A stretch of 64,000 nt of DNA, from assembly GCF_944393015.1 (NCBI RefSeq), contig NZ_CALXYQ010000009.1, positions 1-64,000 on the forward strand, written 5' to 3'. Of this stretch, positions 1-7,671 are shown in pieces. The notes beneath the pieces are model-generated. The model made no database searches. It saw only the letters and a program-made list of their open reading frames with translations, and was not told the origin of the DNA. Source of the DNA: an uncultured Brachyspira sp. (GTDB taxonomy: Bacteria > Spirochaetota > Brachyspiria > Brachyspirales > Brachyspiraceae). Every line of letters starts with the position of its first letter. Positions within the stretch are counted from its first letter, which is position 1. A program made the position numbers and the translations under genes.

Positions 1-234
1 TTCTATAAATATCATATCTTTAGCATTTTCATAAGGCGGCTTTAATATATAATCCTTTATTAAAGTTTTTGCCTTATTAGTAGGCTTTATAAAAAGATGA
101 TTATCGCATACATAAGCTGTTATTTTTTTGTTATAATAGATTATGTATTCCCCCATCATCTGTTTATAATTAATATCATCTAAAGATTCTAGTTTATTTA
201 ATACTATATTAAGAAAGTCTTTAGATGATGGCAT
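1..234 (-). CDS. TfoX N-terminal domain protein, partial (3' end outside window)
   Basis: Reading the minus strand from the ATG at 234 gives 78 codons that stay open to the window edge. The start MPSSKDFLNIVLNKLE and the segment YKQMMGEYIIYYNKK match my memory of the TfoX/Sxy N-terminal domain, which usually stands alone in a roughly 100-residue protein. In Proteobacteria TfoX regulates competence; single-domain versions in other phyla have no settled role. The start codon overlaps the serS stop codon by one base (TAATG), so the gene is probably translated by coupling to serS in one transcript. The C-terminal quarter is not in view. Confidence 0.75.
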   Translation of the reverse strand, partial: MPSSKDFLNIVLNKLESLDDINYKQMMGEYIIYYNKKITAYVCDNHLFIKPTNKAKTLIKDYILKPPYENAKDMIFIE

Positions 235-1514
235 TAATTAACCTTTTCTATTTTATCAAATCCTGTAAACGGTCTTAAAGCATCTGGAATTATTACGCTT
301 CCGTCTGCCTGCTGATAATTTTCAAGTATAGCAATCCAAGTTCTTCCAACTGCAATACCTGAACCGTTTAATGTATGTACTAATTCTGTTTTGCCGTTTC
401 TTCTAGTTCTCATCTGCATTCTTCTTGCCTGATAATCCCAGCAGTTACTTACACTTGATATCTCTCTGTACATGTTTTGTGAAGGAAGCCAAACTTCTAT
501 ATCAAAAGTTTTATAAGCAGCATTTCCTATATCTCCTGAAGAAAGAACAACTACTCTGTATGGAAGTTCTAATGCCTGTAAAATACTTTCTGCATCTTTA
601 AGCATTTTTTCATGTTCTTCTTTAGATTTATCAGCAGCACATATTTTTACTAATTCTACTTTATCGAATTGATGCTGTCTTATTAATCCTCTCATATCGC
701 GTCCGTAAGAACCAGCTTCAGAACGGAAACAAGGTGTATAAGCAGTACAATATAAAGGAAGCATGTTTTCAGGTATGATTTCTTCTCTGTATATATTTGT
801 AAGAGGAACTTCTGCTGTAGGTATAAGGTATAAAGCAGGATCATCTGTAGTTTTAAATAAATCCTCCTCAAATTTTGGAAGCTGACCAGTACCTGTCATA
901 GTTCTGCCATTAACAAGTATAGGAGGTACATATTCTGTATAACCATGTTCTGTAGTATGTTTTTTTAACATGAAGTTAATTAAAGCTCTTTCTAATGCTG
1001 CACCTTTTCCTTTCATAAGTGAGAAACGAGTTCTTGACATTCTAACAGCTCTTTCTATATCAAGAATATCTAAACCCATAGCTATATCAACATGGTCTTT
1101 TACTTCAAAATCAAATTTACGAGGCTCTCCCCATCTGATAATTTCTTTATTTGCTTTTTCATCATCGCCGTCTGGAACATCTTCAGAAAGCATATTAGGC
1201 AAATAAAGTATTTCATTATTAACGGCCTCTTCCAACTGCGATAACTTCTCTTCTTTTTTATTTAAGGATTCTGTGAAGTTTTTCATTTCTTCTTTTATTT
1301 TTTCTGCCTCTTCTTTATTGCCGGCTTTCATGCATTCGCCAATTTTTTTTGAAGATTCATTTTTTTTAGCTCTATCCTGCTCTACTTCTTTCAATAAATC
1401 TAGTCTTTCATGTTCTAATGCTTTTAACTTGTCTAAAGATACTTTGCTTCTTCTCTTTCTCAAGTTTTCTTCTACTAATTCAATATTTTCTCTTATTAAT
1501 TTTACATCTATCAT
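234..1514 (-). CDS. serS: Seryl-tRNA synthetase
   Basis: A 426-residue class II synthetase that charges tRNA-Ser (and tRNA-Sec where present) in the cytoplasm. The first about 110 residues form the long antiparallel coiled-coil arm that grips the tRNA variable arm (Lys/Glu-rich, starting MIDVKLIRENIELVEENL). Class II motif 2 is seen around residue 265 (FRSEAGSYGRDMRGLIRQHQ) and motif 3 near the C-terminus (LNGSGIAVGRTWIAILENYQ). Length is normal. The stop codon overlaps the start of the TfoX-like gene. Upstream is a 500-bp divergent gap shared with an alcohol dehydrogenase and holding a complete copy of the dispersed palindromic repeat. Confidence 0.97.
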   Translation of the reverse strand: MIDVKLIRENIELVEENLRKRRSKVSLDKLKALEHERLDLLKEVEQDRAKKNESSKKIGECMKAGNKEEAEKIKEEMKNFTESLNKKEEKLSQLEEAVNNEILYLPNMLSEDVPDGDDEKANKEIIRWGEPRKFDFEVKDHVDIAMGLDILDIERAVRMSRTRFSLMKGKGAALERALINFMLKKHTTEHGYTEYVPPILVNGRTMTGTGQLPKFEEDLFKTTDDPALYLIPTAEVPLTNIYREEIIPENMLPLYCTAYTPCFRSEAGSYGRDMRGLIRQHQFDKVELVKICAADKSKEEHEKMLKDAESILQALELPYRVVVLSSGDIGNAAYKTFDIEVWLPSQNMYREISSVSNCWDYQARRMQMRTRRNGKTELVHTLNGSGIAVGRTWIAILENYQQADGSVIIPDALRPFTGFDKIEKVN

Positions 1515-1603
1515 AATAAAAATCCTTAAATAAAATTTGTATTAAATTATACAGCTTTTTAAAAAATAGTAAATTGTATTTTATTAAATTTTATTCTCGC
1601 CTC

Positions 1604-1914
1604 CCCACCCTCTAGGCTTGATAATTTTGATTAGAATATTTTGTTTTTAATATATTTGATAATCTCATTAGAAATTTCAGCACCCCCCCAAGTTTTTTTT
1701 AAATTTGTAGCTTATACACCCGCACGCAGAGTGAAACCATAAATATAAATTAAATTATTAATAGAAATGAAATTATATATAAAAATACGTTCACCGTGCG
1801 GTTAATATACTTTAAATCTAATAAACGCTTGGGCGGGAATACTTTTTCTGAATTGGCTTTAAATGTGAATAAAGCTATTAATTGTAAATAAAGTTAACAA
1901 AAATAAGGGGCGGG
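1604..1914. repeat. Complete 311-bp palindromic repeat unit (left arm, core, right arm)
   Basis: Boxes in order: CCCACCC at 1604, a second C-rich box followed by AAG ending 1692, CGCACG at 1721-1726, CGTGCG at 1795-1800, CTTGGGCGGG at 1828-1837 and GGGGCGGG at 1907-1914. Spacings are mirror-symmetrical about position 1760 (about 83, 34, 74, 33 and 84 bases). It lies between divergent serS and the alcohol dehydrogenase gene. This copy is the cleanest single unit and matches the unit at 45054-45363 in length and order. Confidence 0.85.
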
Positions 1915-1951
1915 ATTTGTAATAAAAATTCAAAAATATGTATATTGCCTA

Positions 1952-1982
1952 TTGACATTGGAGTACACTTCAATGTTATAAT
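1952..1982 (+). promoter_or_regulatory. MerR-family type promoter/operator with 19-bp spacer
   Basis: TTGACA at 1952-1957 and TATAAT at 1977-1982 are separated by 19 bases. The spacer lies inside an almost perfect palindrome (1956-1976, ACATTGGAGTACACTTCAATGT including flanks, one mismatched pair). Over-long spacers spanned by a dyad are characteristic of promoters activated by MerR-family regulators, and this dyad resembles those of the NmlR/AdhR branch, which often controls alcohol dehydrogenases. No MerR gene is visible nearby, so the regulator would act from elsewhere. Confidence 0.75.
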
Positions 1983-2011
1983 AATGCCATATTTATAAAA
2001 AGGAGTTATTT

Positions 2012-3100
2012 ATGTTACTTGATAAAAACTTAGAAGAAGCTAATTCAGGCCAGAGAATAAATGCTAAAGGTTATGCCGTACATAGCAAAACAGATACTTT
2101 TAAACCATTTGAATTTTCAAGACATTCTATGGGTGATAATGATATATTAATAGAAATAATGTATGCCGGAATATGCCATAGCGATATACACTCAGCAAGA
2201 AGCGAATGGCATGAAGGAATATACCCTATGGTTCCGGGACATGAAATTGCCGGAAAGGTTGTAGCAGTAGGAAAAAATGTTACTAAATTTAAAGTAGGAG
2301 ATTATGCAGGTGTAGGATGTATGGTAAACTCATGCGGGGAATGCGAAGCATGCAAAAGAAGCCATGAACAATTTTGTGAAAGAGGTCAAACTGTATTAAC
2401 CTATGACTGTAAAGACCATTTTCATGATAATGAACCTACTTACGGCGGATATTCTAATAATATAGTAGTAAGCGAGAAATTTGCTATTACTGTACCAAAA
2501 GATGCCCCAATGGAAAAAGTAGCTCCATTACTATGTGCAGGTATTACAACTTATTCTCCTTTGAAATTCTCAGGAGTAAAAGAAGGAGATATAGTAGGTG
2601 TTGCAGGTTTCGGAGGACTTGGCTCTATGGCTGTAAAATATGCTGTTAATATGGGTGCTCAAGTTTATGTATTTGCTAGAAATGATAAGAAGAAAAAAGA
2701 AGCTTTGGAAATGGGAGCAAAAGATTTATTTACTTCTACAAAAGATGTTCCTGTACGTTTCGATTTAATCATATCTACAATTCCTACTGGTTATGATGTT
2801 AACAATTATGTTGATCTATTGAAATACGGCGGAGAAATGGCTATAGTAGGACTTCCTCCAGCAGAATTGAAACAAAGCATAGATTTGGCAAGATTAATAT
2901 TCTCAGGCGGAAAAAAAGTTTATGGTTCTATGATAGGCGGTATTAAGGAAACTCAAGAGATGTTGGATTTCTCATTAAAACATAAAATATACCCTGAAAC
3001 TGAAATTATTGCCGCAAATCAGATTGATGAAGCGTATCAAAAACTTACAACAGGTCAGGCAAAATTCAGATATGTAATTGATATGAAAACTCTTCAATAA
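2012..3100 (+). CDS. Zinc-dependent alcohol dehydrogenase (cinnamyl-alcohol/YahK-like)
   Basis: A 362-residue medium-chain dehydrogenase/reductase, expected to reduce aldehydes with NAD(P)H in the cytoplasm. Seen in sequence: catalytic zinc ligands in GICHSDIHSARSEW and PGHEIAGKVVAVG; the structural-zinc four-cysteine lobe CGECEACKRSHEQFC; a Rossmann motif GVAGFGGLGSMAVKYA around residue 195. The GICHSD and YGGYSNN signatures fit the cinnamyl-alcohol dehydrogenase/YahK subgroup. A good ribosome site (AAGGAG) lies 8 bases before the ATG. The promoter has a MerR-type dyad, suggesting induction by a reactive electrophile or aldehyde. It appears monocistronic, followed by a hairpin terminator. 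Exact substrate cannot be read. Confidence 0.93.
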   Translation: MLLDKNLEEANSGQRINAKGYAVHSKTDTFKPFEFSRHSMGDNDILIEIMYAGICHSDIHSARSEWHEGIYPMVPGHEIAGKVVAVGKNVTKFKVGDYAGVGCMVNSCGECEACKRSHEQFCERGQTVLTYDCKDHFHDNEPTYGGYSNNIVVSEKFAITVPKDAPMEKVAPLLCAGITTYSPLKFSGVKEGDIVGVAGFGGLGSMAVKYAVNMGAQVYVFARNDKKKKEALEMGAKDLFTSTKDVPVRFDLIISTIPTGYDVNNYVDLLKYGGEMAIVGLPPAELKQSIDLARLIFSGGKKVYGSMIGGIKETQEMLDFSLKHKIYPETEIIAANQIDEAYQKLTTGQAKFRYVIDMKTLQ

Positions 3101-3138
3101 GTAAAAAAATTTTTGTTCATAATATTCTTTATAAATTT

Positions 3139-3172
3139 GAGGCAGCATTAAAAATATGCTGTCTCTTTTTAT
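3139..3172 (+). terminator. Rho-independent terminator after alcohol dehydrogenase
   Basis: Ten-base stem, GAGGCAGCAT at 3139-3148 with ATGCTGTCTC at 3156-3165 (one G-T pair), seven-base loop, then TTTTTATT. Confidence 0.85.
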
Positions 3173-3232
3173 TATAAATGATATAATTAAAATAAATTAT
3201 TGATAACTATTAATATAAAAAAGGATTATTAT

Positions 3233-4054
3233 ATGACTGCCGATTATCATGTACATACAGAGTTTAGCGACGATTCTAATTATCCATTAGAAGAAGTTAT
3301 AAAAGATGCTATAAAACTAAATATAGATGATATTTGTATTACCGATCATGTGGATTATGGTATAAAAAAAGATTGTGACGAAATTGAAATAAAAAATGAA
3401 AAAACTATTTCAAATGTGAATTATCCAAAGTATATAGAAGATATTAAAAGAATGAAAGAAATATACGGAAAACAAATTAATATAAAAACAGGACTTGAAT
3501 GCGGCATACAAACTCATACTATCGATAAATATGAAGCTCTTTTAAAAAAATACGATTTCGATTTTATTATATTTTCAGTTCATCAAGTAAATGATAAAGA
3601 ATTCTGGACTCAGGATTTTCAAAGAAACAAAACACAAAAAGAATATAATGAAGCCTATTATGAAGAAATGCTAAATGTTGTAAAAATGTTTAAAAATTAT
3701 TCAGTGCTTGGGCATTTAGATTTGATTATACGATATGATAAAAAAGGCGTTTACCCTTTTGAAAAAGTAAAACCGATTATAGAAGATATATTAAAAATCG
3801 TTATAAAAGACGGTAAAGGAATAGAATTTAATACTTCATATCATAGATACGGTTTGAAAGATACTACGCCTTCAATAGATATATTAAATCTGTATCATAA
3901 ATTGGGAGGAAATATTATAACCATAGGAAGCGACAGTCATCAGCCTAGTCATTTGGGATTTCATATAAATGAAGCAAAAGAAATTCTAAAAGATATAGGA
4001 TTTAAGCAATTCTGCACTTATAATAAAATGATTCCATCTTTTCATGATCTTTAA
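3233..4054 (+). CDS. PHP-domain histidinol-phosphatase-like phosphoesterase
   Basis: A 273-residue PHP-fold metal-dependent phosphoesterase of the HisK/HisJ type. Metal-binding motifs are seen at the start (DYHVHTEFSDDS), in CITDHVDYG, the Glu of GLECG, FSVHQV, GHLDLI and the C-terminal GSDSHQPSHLG. Family members hydrolyse L-histidinol phosphate, but no other his gene is nearby, so another small phosphate ester is possible. The ATG at 3233 is preferred over an in-frame start at 3200 because AAGGATTATT sits directly before it and the HxH motif then begins at residue 5, as is usual. Confidence 0.85.
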   Translation: MTADYHVHTEFSDDSNYPLEEVIKDAIKLNIDDICITDHVDYGIKKDCDEIEIKNEKTISNVNYPKYIEDIKRMKEIYGKQINIKTGLECGIQTHTIDKYEALLKKYDFDFIIFSVHQVNDKEFWTQDFQRNKTQKEYNEAYYEEMLNVVKMFKNYSVLGHLDLIIRYDKKGVYPFEKVKPIIEDILKIVIKDGKGIEFNTSYHRYGLKDTTPSIDILNLYHKLGGNIITIGSDSHQPSHLGFHINEAKEILKDIGFKQFCTYNKMIPSFHDL

Positions 4055-4056
4055 AA

Positions 4057-4611
4057 TGTATATAAACAAATATATTTTGTCAAAATAATTTTTTTAATTT
4101 AAAATATTTGCAGGGCTTTGCCCCGCACCCCAGTTCTTTTGTTGGCACAAAGAACCAAAAAGACTGCATTTTGGCTTTAATTTTATGAATTACCTTACAT
4201 TTAAGATAATTTTAGTATTATTTAGTACTAATTTTATACTTGCACTTTTTGCAACTTTTTGCGGCGGGAAAAAGTTGAATAAAAAAATTGACAAACTTAA
4301 AAATTTTTAGTATATACCTAAACAAATACAGTTTGTCAAAAATATAAATTTATTTTTGTTTTTATATATGGGGCTTTGCCCCATACCCCAGTTCTTTTAT
4401 TGGTATAAGGCACAGCCCGCCTTCGGCGAGAACCAAAAGAACTGCATTTTTAGTATAAATATAGGTTATATCATACATTTAATACATATATTTTTAATAT
4501 AAAGTTCTAGTAATTGCGTTTTTTGCAACTTTTTTGTGCGGCAAAAAAGTTGATAATAATTATATAATGTGCAGTGGTCGGCAAAATGAAATCATTTCAG
4601 TATATATAAAA
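4057..4611. repeat. Two tandem copies of a hairpin-bearing intergenic element (610-bp gap without genes)
   Basis: The gap 4055-4664 holds two related blocks, about 4057-4310 and 4311-4600. Each begins with GTATATA..AAACAAAT..TTTGTCAA, then has a GGGCTTTGCCCC hairpin followed by an ACCCCAGTTCTTTT / AGAACCAAAA..GACTGC inverted pair, then GCAACTTTTTGCGGCGGGAA / AAGTTG-type hairpins. The second copy carries an extra G+C-rich insertion at about 4409-4429 with a CGCCTTCGGCG hairpin. The border TTTTTAGTATATACCTAAAC at 4304-4323 recurs at the ends of the repeats at 38892 and 55968. No coding sequence is apparent. Confidence 0.7.
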
Positions 4612-4614
4612 ATA

Positions 4615-4642
4615 TTGACAGCTAAAAAATATCATATATAAT
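4615..4642 (+). promoter_or_regulatory. Sigma-70 promoter for 4665 gene
   Basis: TTGACA at 4615-4620, 16-base spacer, TATAAT at 4637-4642, then AGGAGG 5 bases before the ATG at 4665. Confidence 0.7.
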
Positions 4643-4664
4643 AAAACTCTATTTAGGAGGTTGT

Positions 4665-5048
4665 ATGATATTAGACGAAGTAAAAAAATACTTTGACATG
4701 GTAGAGTATGATGAATTAAGAGCTCTTTATGAAGATGATTTTCAATTTGAAGTTTTAAAAAATAGAGAAGAATTAGAAGATCATATATACGATTTAGACG
4801 ATGATGAAAAAGAAAGAATCAGAAATGCTGTGTCGAATGAATTAAGAAATAATAATGAAATAGTTTTTTATACTTCAGAAAGTGCCGGAGAAGTATATTC
4901 AAGTGTTGAAGATTTTCTAGTTTATCTTCTCAATGAAATTTTATATCAGAAATTATTAATAAAAAGCGAAAGAAAAACATTATCCAATAACTTTATGGAA
5001 TTAGAAATCAGTATAAAAAAATTACTTATACTAATTTGGACTAGATAA
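4665..5048 (+). CDS. Hypothetical acidic protein
   Basis: A 127-residue protein without signal peptide or membrane segment. It is very acidic in the first half (LEDHIYDLDDDEKERI) and predicted helical; the C-terminus turns basic (KRSERK-type stretch near 105). A strong AGGAGG ribosome site and a consensus promoter support translation. I do not recognise a family. The next gene starts 33 bases after the stop and is likely co-transcribed, which would link it to an envelope lipoprotein, but no function can be inferred. Confidence 0.7.
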   Translation: MILDEVKKYFDMVEYDELRALYEDDFQFEVLKNREELEDHIYDLDDDEKERIRNAVSNELRNNNEIVFYTSESAGEVYSSVEDFLVYLLNEILYQKLLIKSERKTLSNNFMELEISIKKLLILIWTR

Positions 5049-5081
5049 AAAATATATAAGTTAATTATGAGGTTTATGATT

Positions 5082-5732
5082 ATGAAGAAAGTTTATATTT
5101 TATTGTTTTTAAATTTTATTTTTATTTCTTGTTTTGCACCGTCAAAATCATATTTTGAAGTTGTATCAGCAAGTAAGGAAAATGATAGTATAAAAGTAGT
5201 AGTAGAAGCTAAAAAGTCAGGCAGACAATCAGAAAATATATTTTTAGTTTCTCAATTTTTAAATGATGATGATGTCATAGTTAATACTTCTATGTCACAA
5301 ATAGGTCCTATGATGTTTGATAAAGGAAAGTACGAATTTAATGTGCCTTTTCCTACAAATAGTTTCACTAAATATACAAACTTCATTGAAGAAATTCAGC
5401 CTGAAAGAGCTCAAAGAATAGTAAATAACAGCGGATTTGGAAGCAGTTTCTTTACATATATGATGCTTATGAATATGATGGACAATAGAAGACCTGTATA
5501 TTATGATGATTATGGTCAAAGAAGAACTATTAATAGAGATTATTATGATGACAGATATACTAGAACTTCAACAAGAAGAAGCATATTTAACAATTCAAGC
5601 TCTACAACTAAAACAACAACTGTCGATAACAATAGTTCTACCACCAAAAGAAGAACATTATTCAAACCTAGTTCAGGAAGCTCTACAAGAAAACAATCTA
5701 CTTTCAGAAGATCTTCTACTAGAAGAAGATAA
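5082..5732 (+). CDS. Hypothetical lipoprotein with Arg/Ser/Thr-rich C-terminus
   Basis: The ATG at 5082 is chosen because GAGG lies 9 bases upstream and the protein then starts MKKVYILLFLNFIFISCFAP, a lipoprotein signal with lipobox ISC; an in-frame ATG at 5067 would add five residues. The middle (about 25-125) is an ordinary mixed domain. A Met-rich segment FTYMMLMNMM and a Tyr/Asp stretch follow, and the last 60 residues are low-complexity Arg, Ser and Thr (STRRSIFNNSSSTTK, ending RRSSTRRR). The basic tail could bind RNA, DNA or polyanionic surface polymers, but that is only a guess. Family unknown. Confidence 0.7.
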   Translation: MKKVYILLFLNFIFISCFAPSKSYFEVVSASKENDSIKVVVEAKKSGRQSENIFLVSQFLNDDDVIVNTSMSQIGPMMFDKGKYEFNVPFPTNSFTKYTNFIEEIQPERAQRIVNNSGFGSSFFTYMMLMNMMDNRRPVYYDDYGQRRTINRDYYDDRYTRTSTRRSIFNNSSSTTKTTTVDNNSSTTKRRTLFKPSSGSSTRKQSTFRRSSTRRR

Positions 5733-6203
5733 TATTAATAAATTATATTTTATACTATATAATATTAAATTTTTATAAATAATACATTTTTGATATTGAC
5801 TTTATTTTTTAAAAATATAAGATTACTAATTAGTTTTTAATAGAAAACATATATTCCGTTTTTATAACTTATAATCATATAGGAAATTGTATGAAATTAC
5901 TGCAGTTTTATTTATATTATCAAATATATACATTTGATAATATTGCTGTAAAATGTAATTTGTTTCTATCTCTAATTGGAAATACTATTAAATCTATTTT
6001 GCTACATAATAAATATAATCTTCTGAATTATATTTATTGAATGCTTTTATACTTTTTAAACTTTTTTCTATAAATAAAAAATAATAAAAAAGTTATGAAT
6101 TGGTTTTGAAAATATAATATGTTTCAAACCTCATTTTTATGAAAAGATTATGATAAAAATAAAAACACTACACAATTATAAAAACTTATGAATGAGGACA
6201 ATC
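5733..6203. other. 470-bp intergenic region with a perfect 11-bp hairpin
   Basis: Mostly A+T sequence. A perfect inverted repeat, TATTATCAAAT at 5915-5925 and ATTTGATAATA at 5932-5942 with a six-base gap, is the only clear structure; flanking bases ACTGCAG / TTGCTGT extend the symmetry loosely. It could be an operator for the MATE genes downstream. No T-run follows it, so it is not a typical terminator. Confidence 0.5.
5891..6040 (+). CDS. Possible 49-residue small ORF (doubtful)
   Basis: ATG at 5891 with AGGAAATTGT before it opens a 49-codon frame (MKLLQFYLYYQIYTFDNIAV...) ending TGA at 6038-6040. It is Tyr/Leu/Ile-rich as expected of translated A+T-rich spacer, spans the hairpin at 5915-5942, and resembles nothing I know. 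Listed only because it has a plausible ribosome site. Confidence 0.15.
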   Translation: MKLLQFYLYYQIYTFDNIAVKCNLFLSLIGNTIKSILLHNKYNLLNYIY

Positions 6204-7589
6204 ATGGAAAAAGATAAGATGTTGGAGCTTACCGAGGGTAATGTAAGCAGAGGACTTATAAAATTAGTTATACCTATGATATTAGGAAACCTTTTAAATA
6301 TTGCATACAATATAGTTGATACTATTTGGATAGGTCAGATGATAGGACCTAAAGGACTTGGTGCTATTGCTGTTAGTTTTCCAATAATATTAATACTTAT
6401 GGCTATAGCTTCAGGCGTTACAGTAGCTTCCAATATTTTAATAGGACAGTATTTCGGTGCTAATGATAAAGATTCTGTAATATATGTTTCAAGAGTTTCA
6501 ACTACTATAAGTTTGATAACTGCTTTAGCTTTGGCTATTATAGGATATATATTTGCTCCTGCTATGATGAGATTTTTAAATACTGCAGATAGTATAATGG
6601 AATATTCTGTTAGCTATTTCAGAATAAGCATGATAGGTTTTCCATTTATGTTTTATTATTTTCTAGTATCTGCTTTGCTTAGAGGAATTGGAGATACTGT
6701 AAGACCTTTGATATTTTTAGCTATTGCCTCCGTTTTGAATTTAATATTAGACCCGCTTATGATAAAAGGAATAGGACCTTTTCCACCTATGGGACTTGAC
6801 GGTGCTGCTTATGCTACAGCTTTCTCACAATTTGTTTCAGTTGCCGTATCTATGATATATTTAAAAATGAAAAACAGTATTGTAAAAGCTAATCCTTTTG
6901 ATTTGGCTTTCGATCTTAATATAACTAAATTAATGTTTAGAATAGGGCTTCCATTTGCAGCTATGCAGTTAATAGTGTCTATAAGCTGGTTATTTTTAAA
7001 TAGACTTATAAACACTTATGGAGAAGCTGCTTCTGCATCTGTTGCTGTGTCTATGAGAGTAGATTCTTTATCATTTCTTCCGCTTTTAGCATTATCTGCT
7101 GGTATTGCCACTATGACAGCTCAAAACATAGGTGCCGGAAAAATGGAGAGAGTAAAGGAAATATTTAAAGCAGGAATGATGATTTCTGTAGGAATATCAG
7201 CATTTATGGCTATTTTTTCGGTATTGTTTCCAGAGATCATTGTAAGAATGTTTACTAAAGATATGAGTGTTTTGAAATATACTAAAAGCTATATTTATGT
7301 TGTTATGCCTTCTATAATAATGCTTGCTGTAATGTTTACTGCAAACGGTGTTATTAATGGAGCTGGTAAAACTTTTATGCTTATGCTATTTGCTTTTTGT
7401 GCTCATATAATAATCAGAGTGCCTCTTGCATATATGATATCTCCTCAAATGGAATTATGGGGAATTTGGACTGCTATGGCTGTAAGCAACTTCTTTAGTA
7501 TGAGTTTAAGTTTATTATATTACTTCTCCAACAAATGGAAAAAAGATGCAAATATAGCCTCTCATTCGGCAGCTGAACATAATGTATAA
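6204..7589 (+). CDS. MATE family multidrug efflux transporter (first of tandem pair)
   Basis: A 461-residue inner-membrane antiporter with about 12 membrane segments in two homologous halves. MATE proteins exchange Na+ or H+ for cationic drugs or metabolites. Family-typical stretches include KLVIPMILGNLLNIAYNIVD, the loop IWIGQMIGPKGLGAIAVSFP, and YFRISMIGFPFMFYYF in segment 4. The ATG at 6204 is preferred (GAGGA 6-7 bases upstream) over 6192. An almost parallel gene follows at 7672; the N-terminal MLELTEGNVSRGL and LDLTECNVSKGL are clearly homologous, so the pair arose by tandem duplication. Substrate unknown. Confidence 0.95.
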   Translation: MEKDKMLELTEGNVSRGLIKLVIPMILGNLLNIAYNIVDTIWIGQMIGPKGLGAIAVSFPIILILMAIASGVTVASNILIGQYFGANDKDSVIYVSRVSTTISLITALALAIIGYIFAPAMMRFLNTADSIMEYSVSYFRISMIGFPFMFYYFLVSALLRGIGDTVRPLIFLAIASVLNLILDPLMIKGIGPFPPMGLDGAAYATAFSQFVSVAVSMIYLKMKNSIVKANPFDLAFDLNITKLMFRIGLPFAAMQLIVSISWLFLNRLINTYGEAASASVAVSMRVDSLSFLPLLALSAGIATMTAQNIGAGKMERVKEIFKAGMMISVGISAFMAIFSVLFPEIIVRMFTKDMSVLKYTKSYIYVVMPSIIMLAVMFTANGVINGAGKTFMLMLFAFCAHIIIRVPLAYMISPQMELWGIWTAMAVSNFFSMSLSLLYYFSNKWKKDANIASHSAAEHNV

Positions 7590-7671
7590 AAAATAAAAAA
7601 TACTGCTTATTGACTTTTATATATCTTCTGTATAATATTACCTAATATAAAATGATTAAGGTAAATTAATA

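Noticed and set aside
970-1206. Plus-strand ORF inside serS (also similar ones at 1273, 10278, 11168, 13342, 24076, 52303, 57177)
   Set aside because: Antisense shadows of strong genes, no ribosome site and no family resemblance.
5503-5778. 91-residue ORF overlapping the lipoprotein gene
   Set aside because: It is the out-of-frame reading of the Arg/Ser-rich tail; the lipoprotein frame has the signal peptide and ribosome site.
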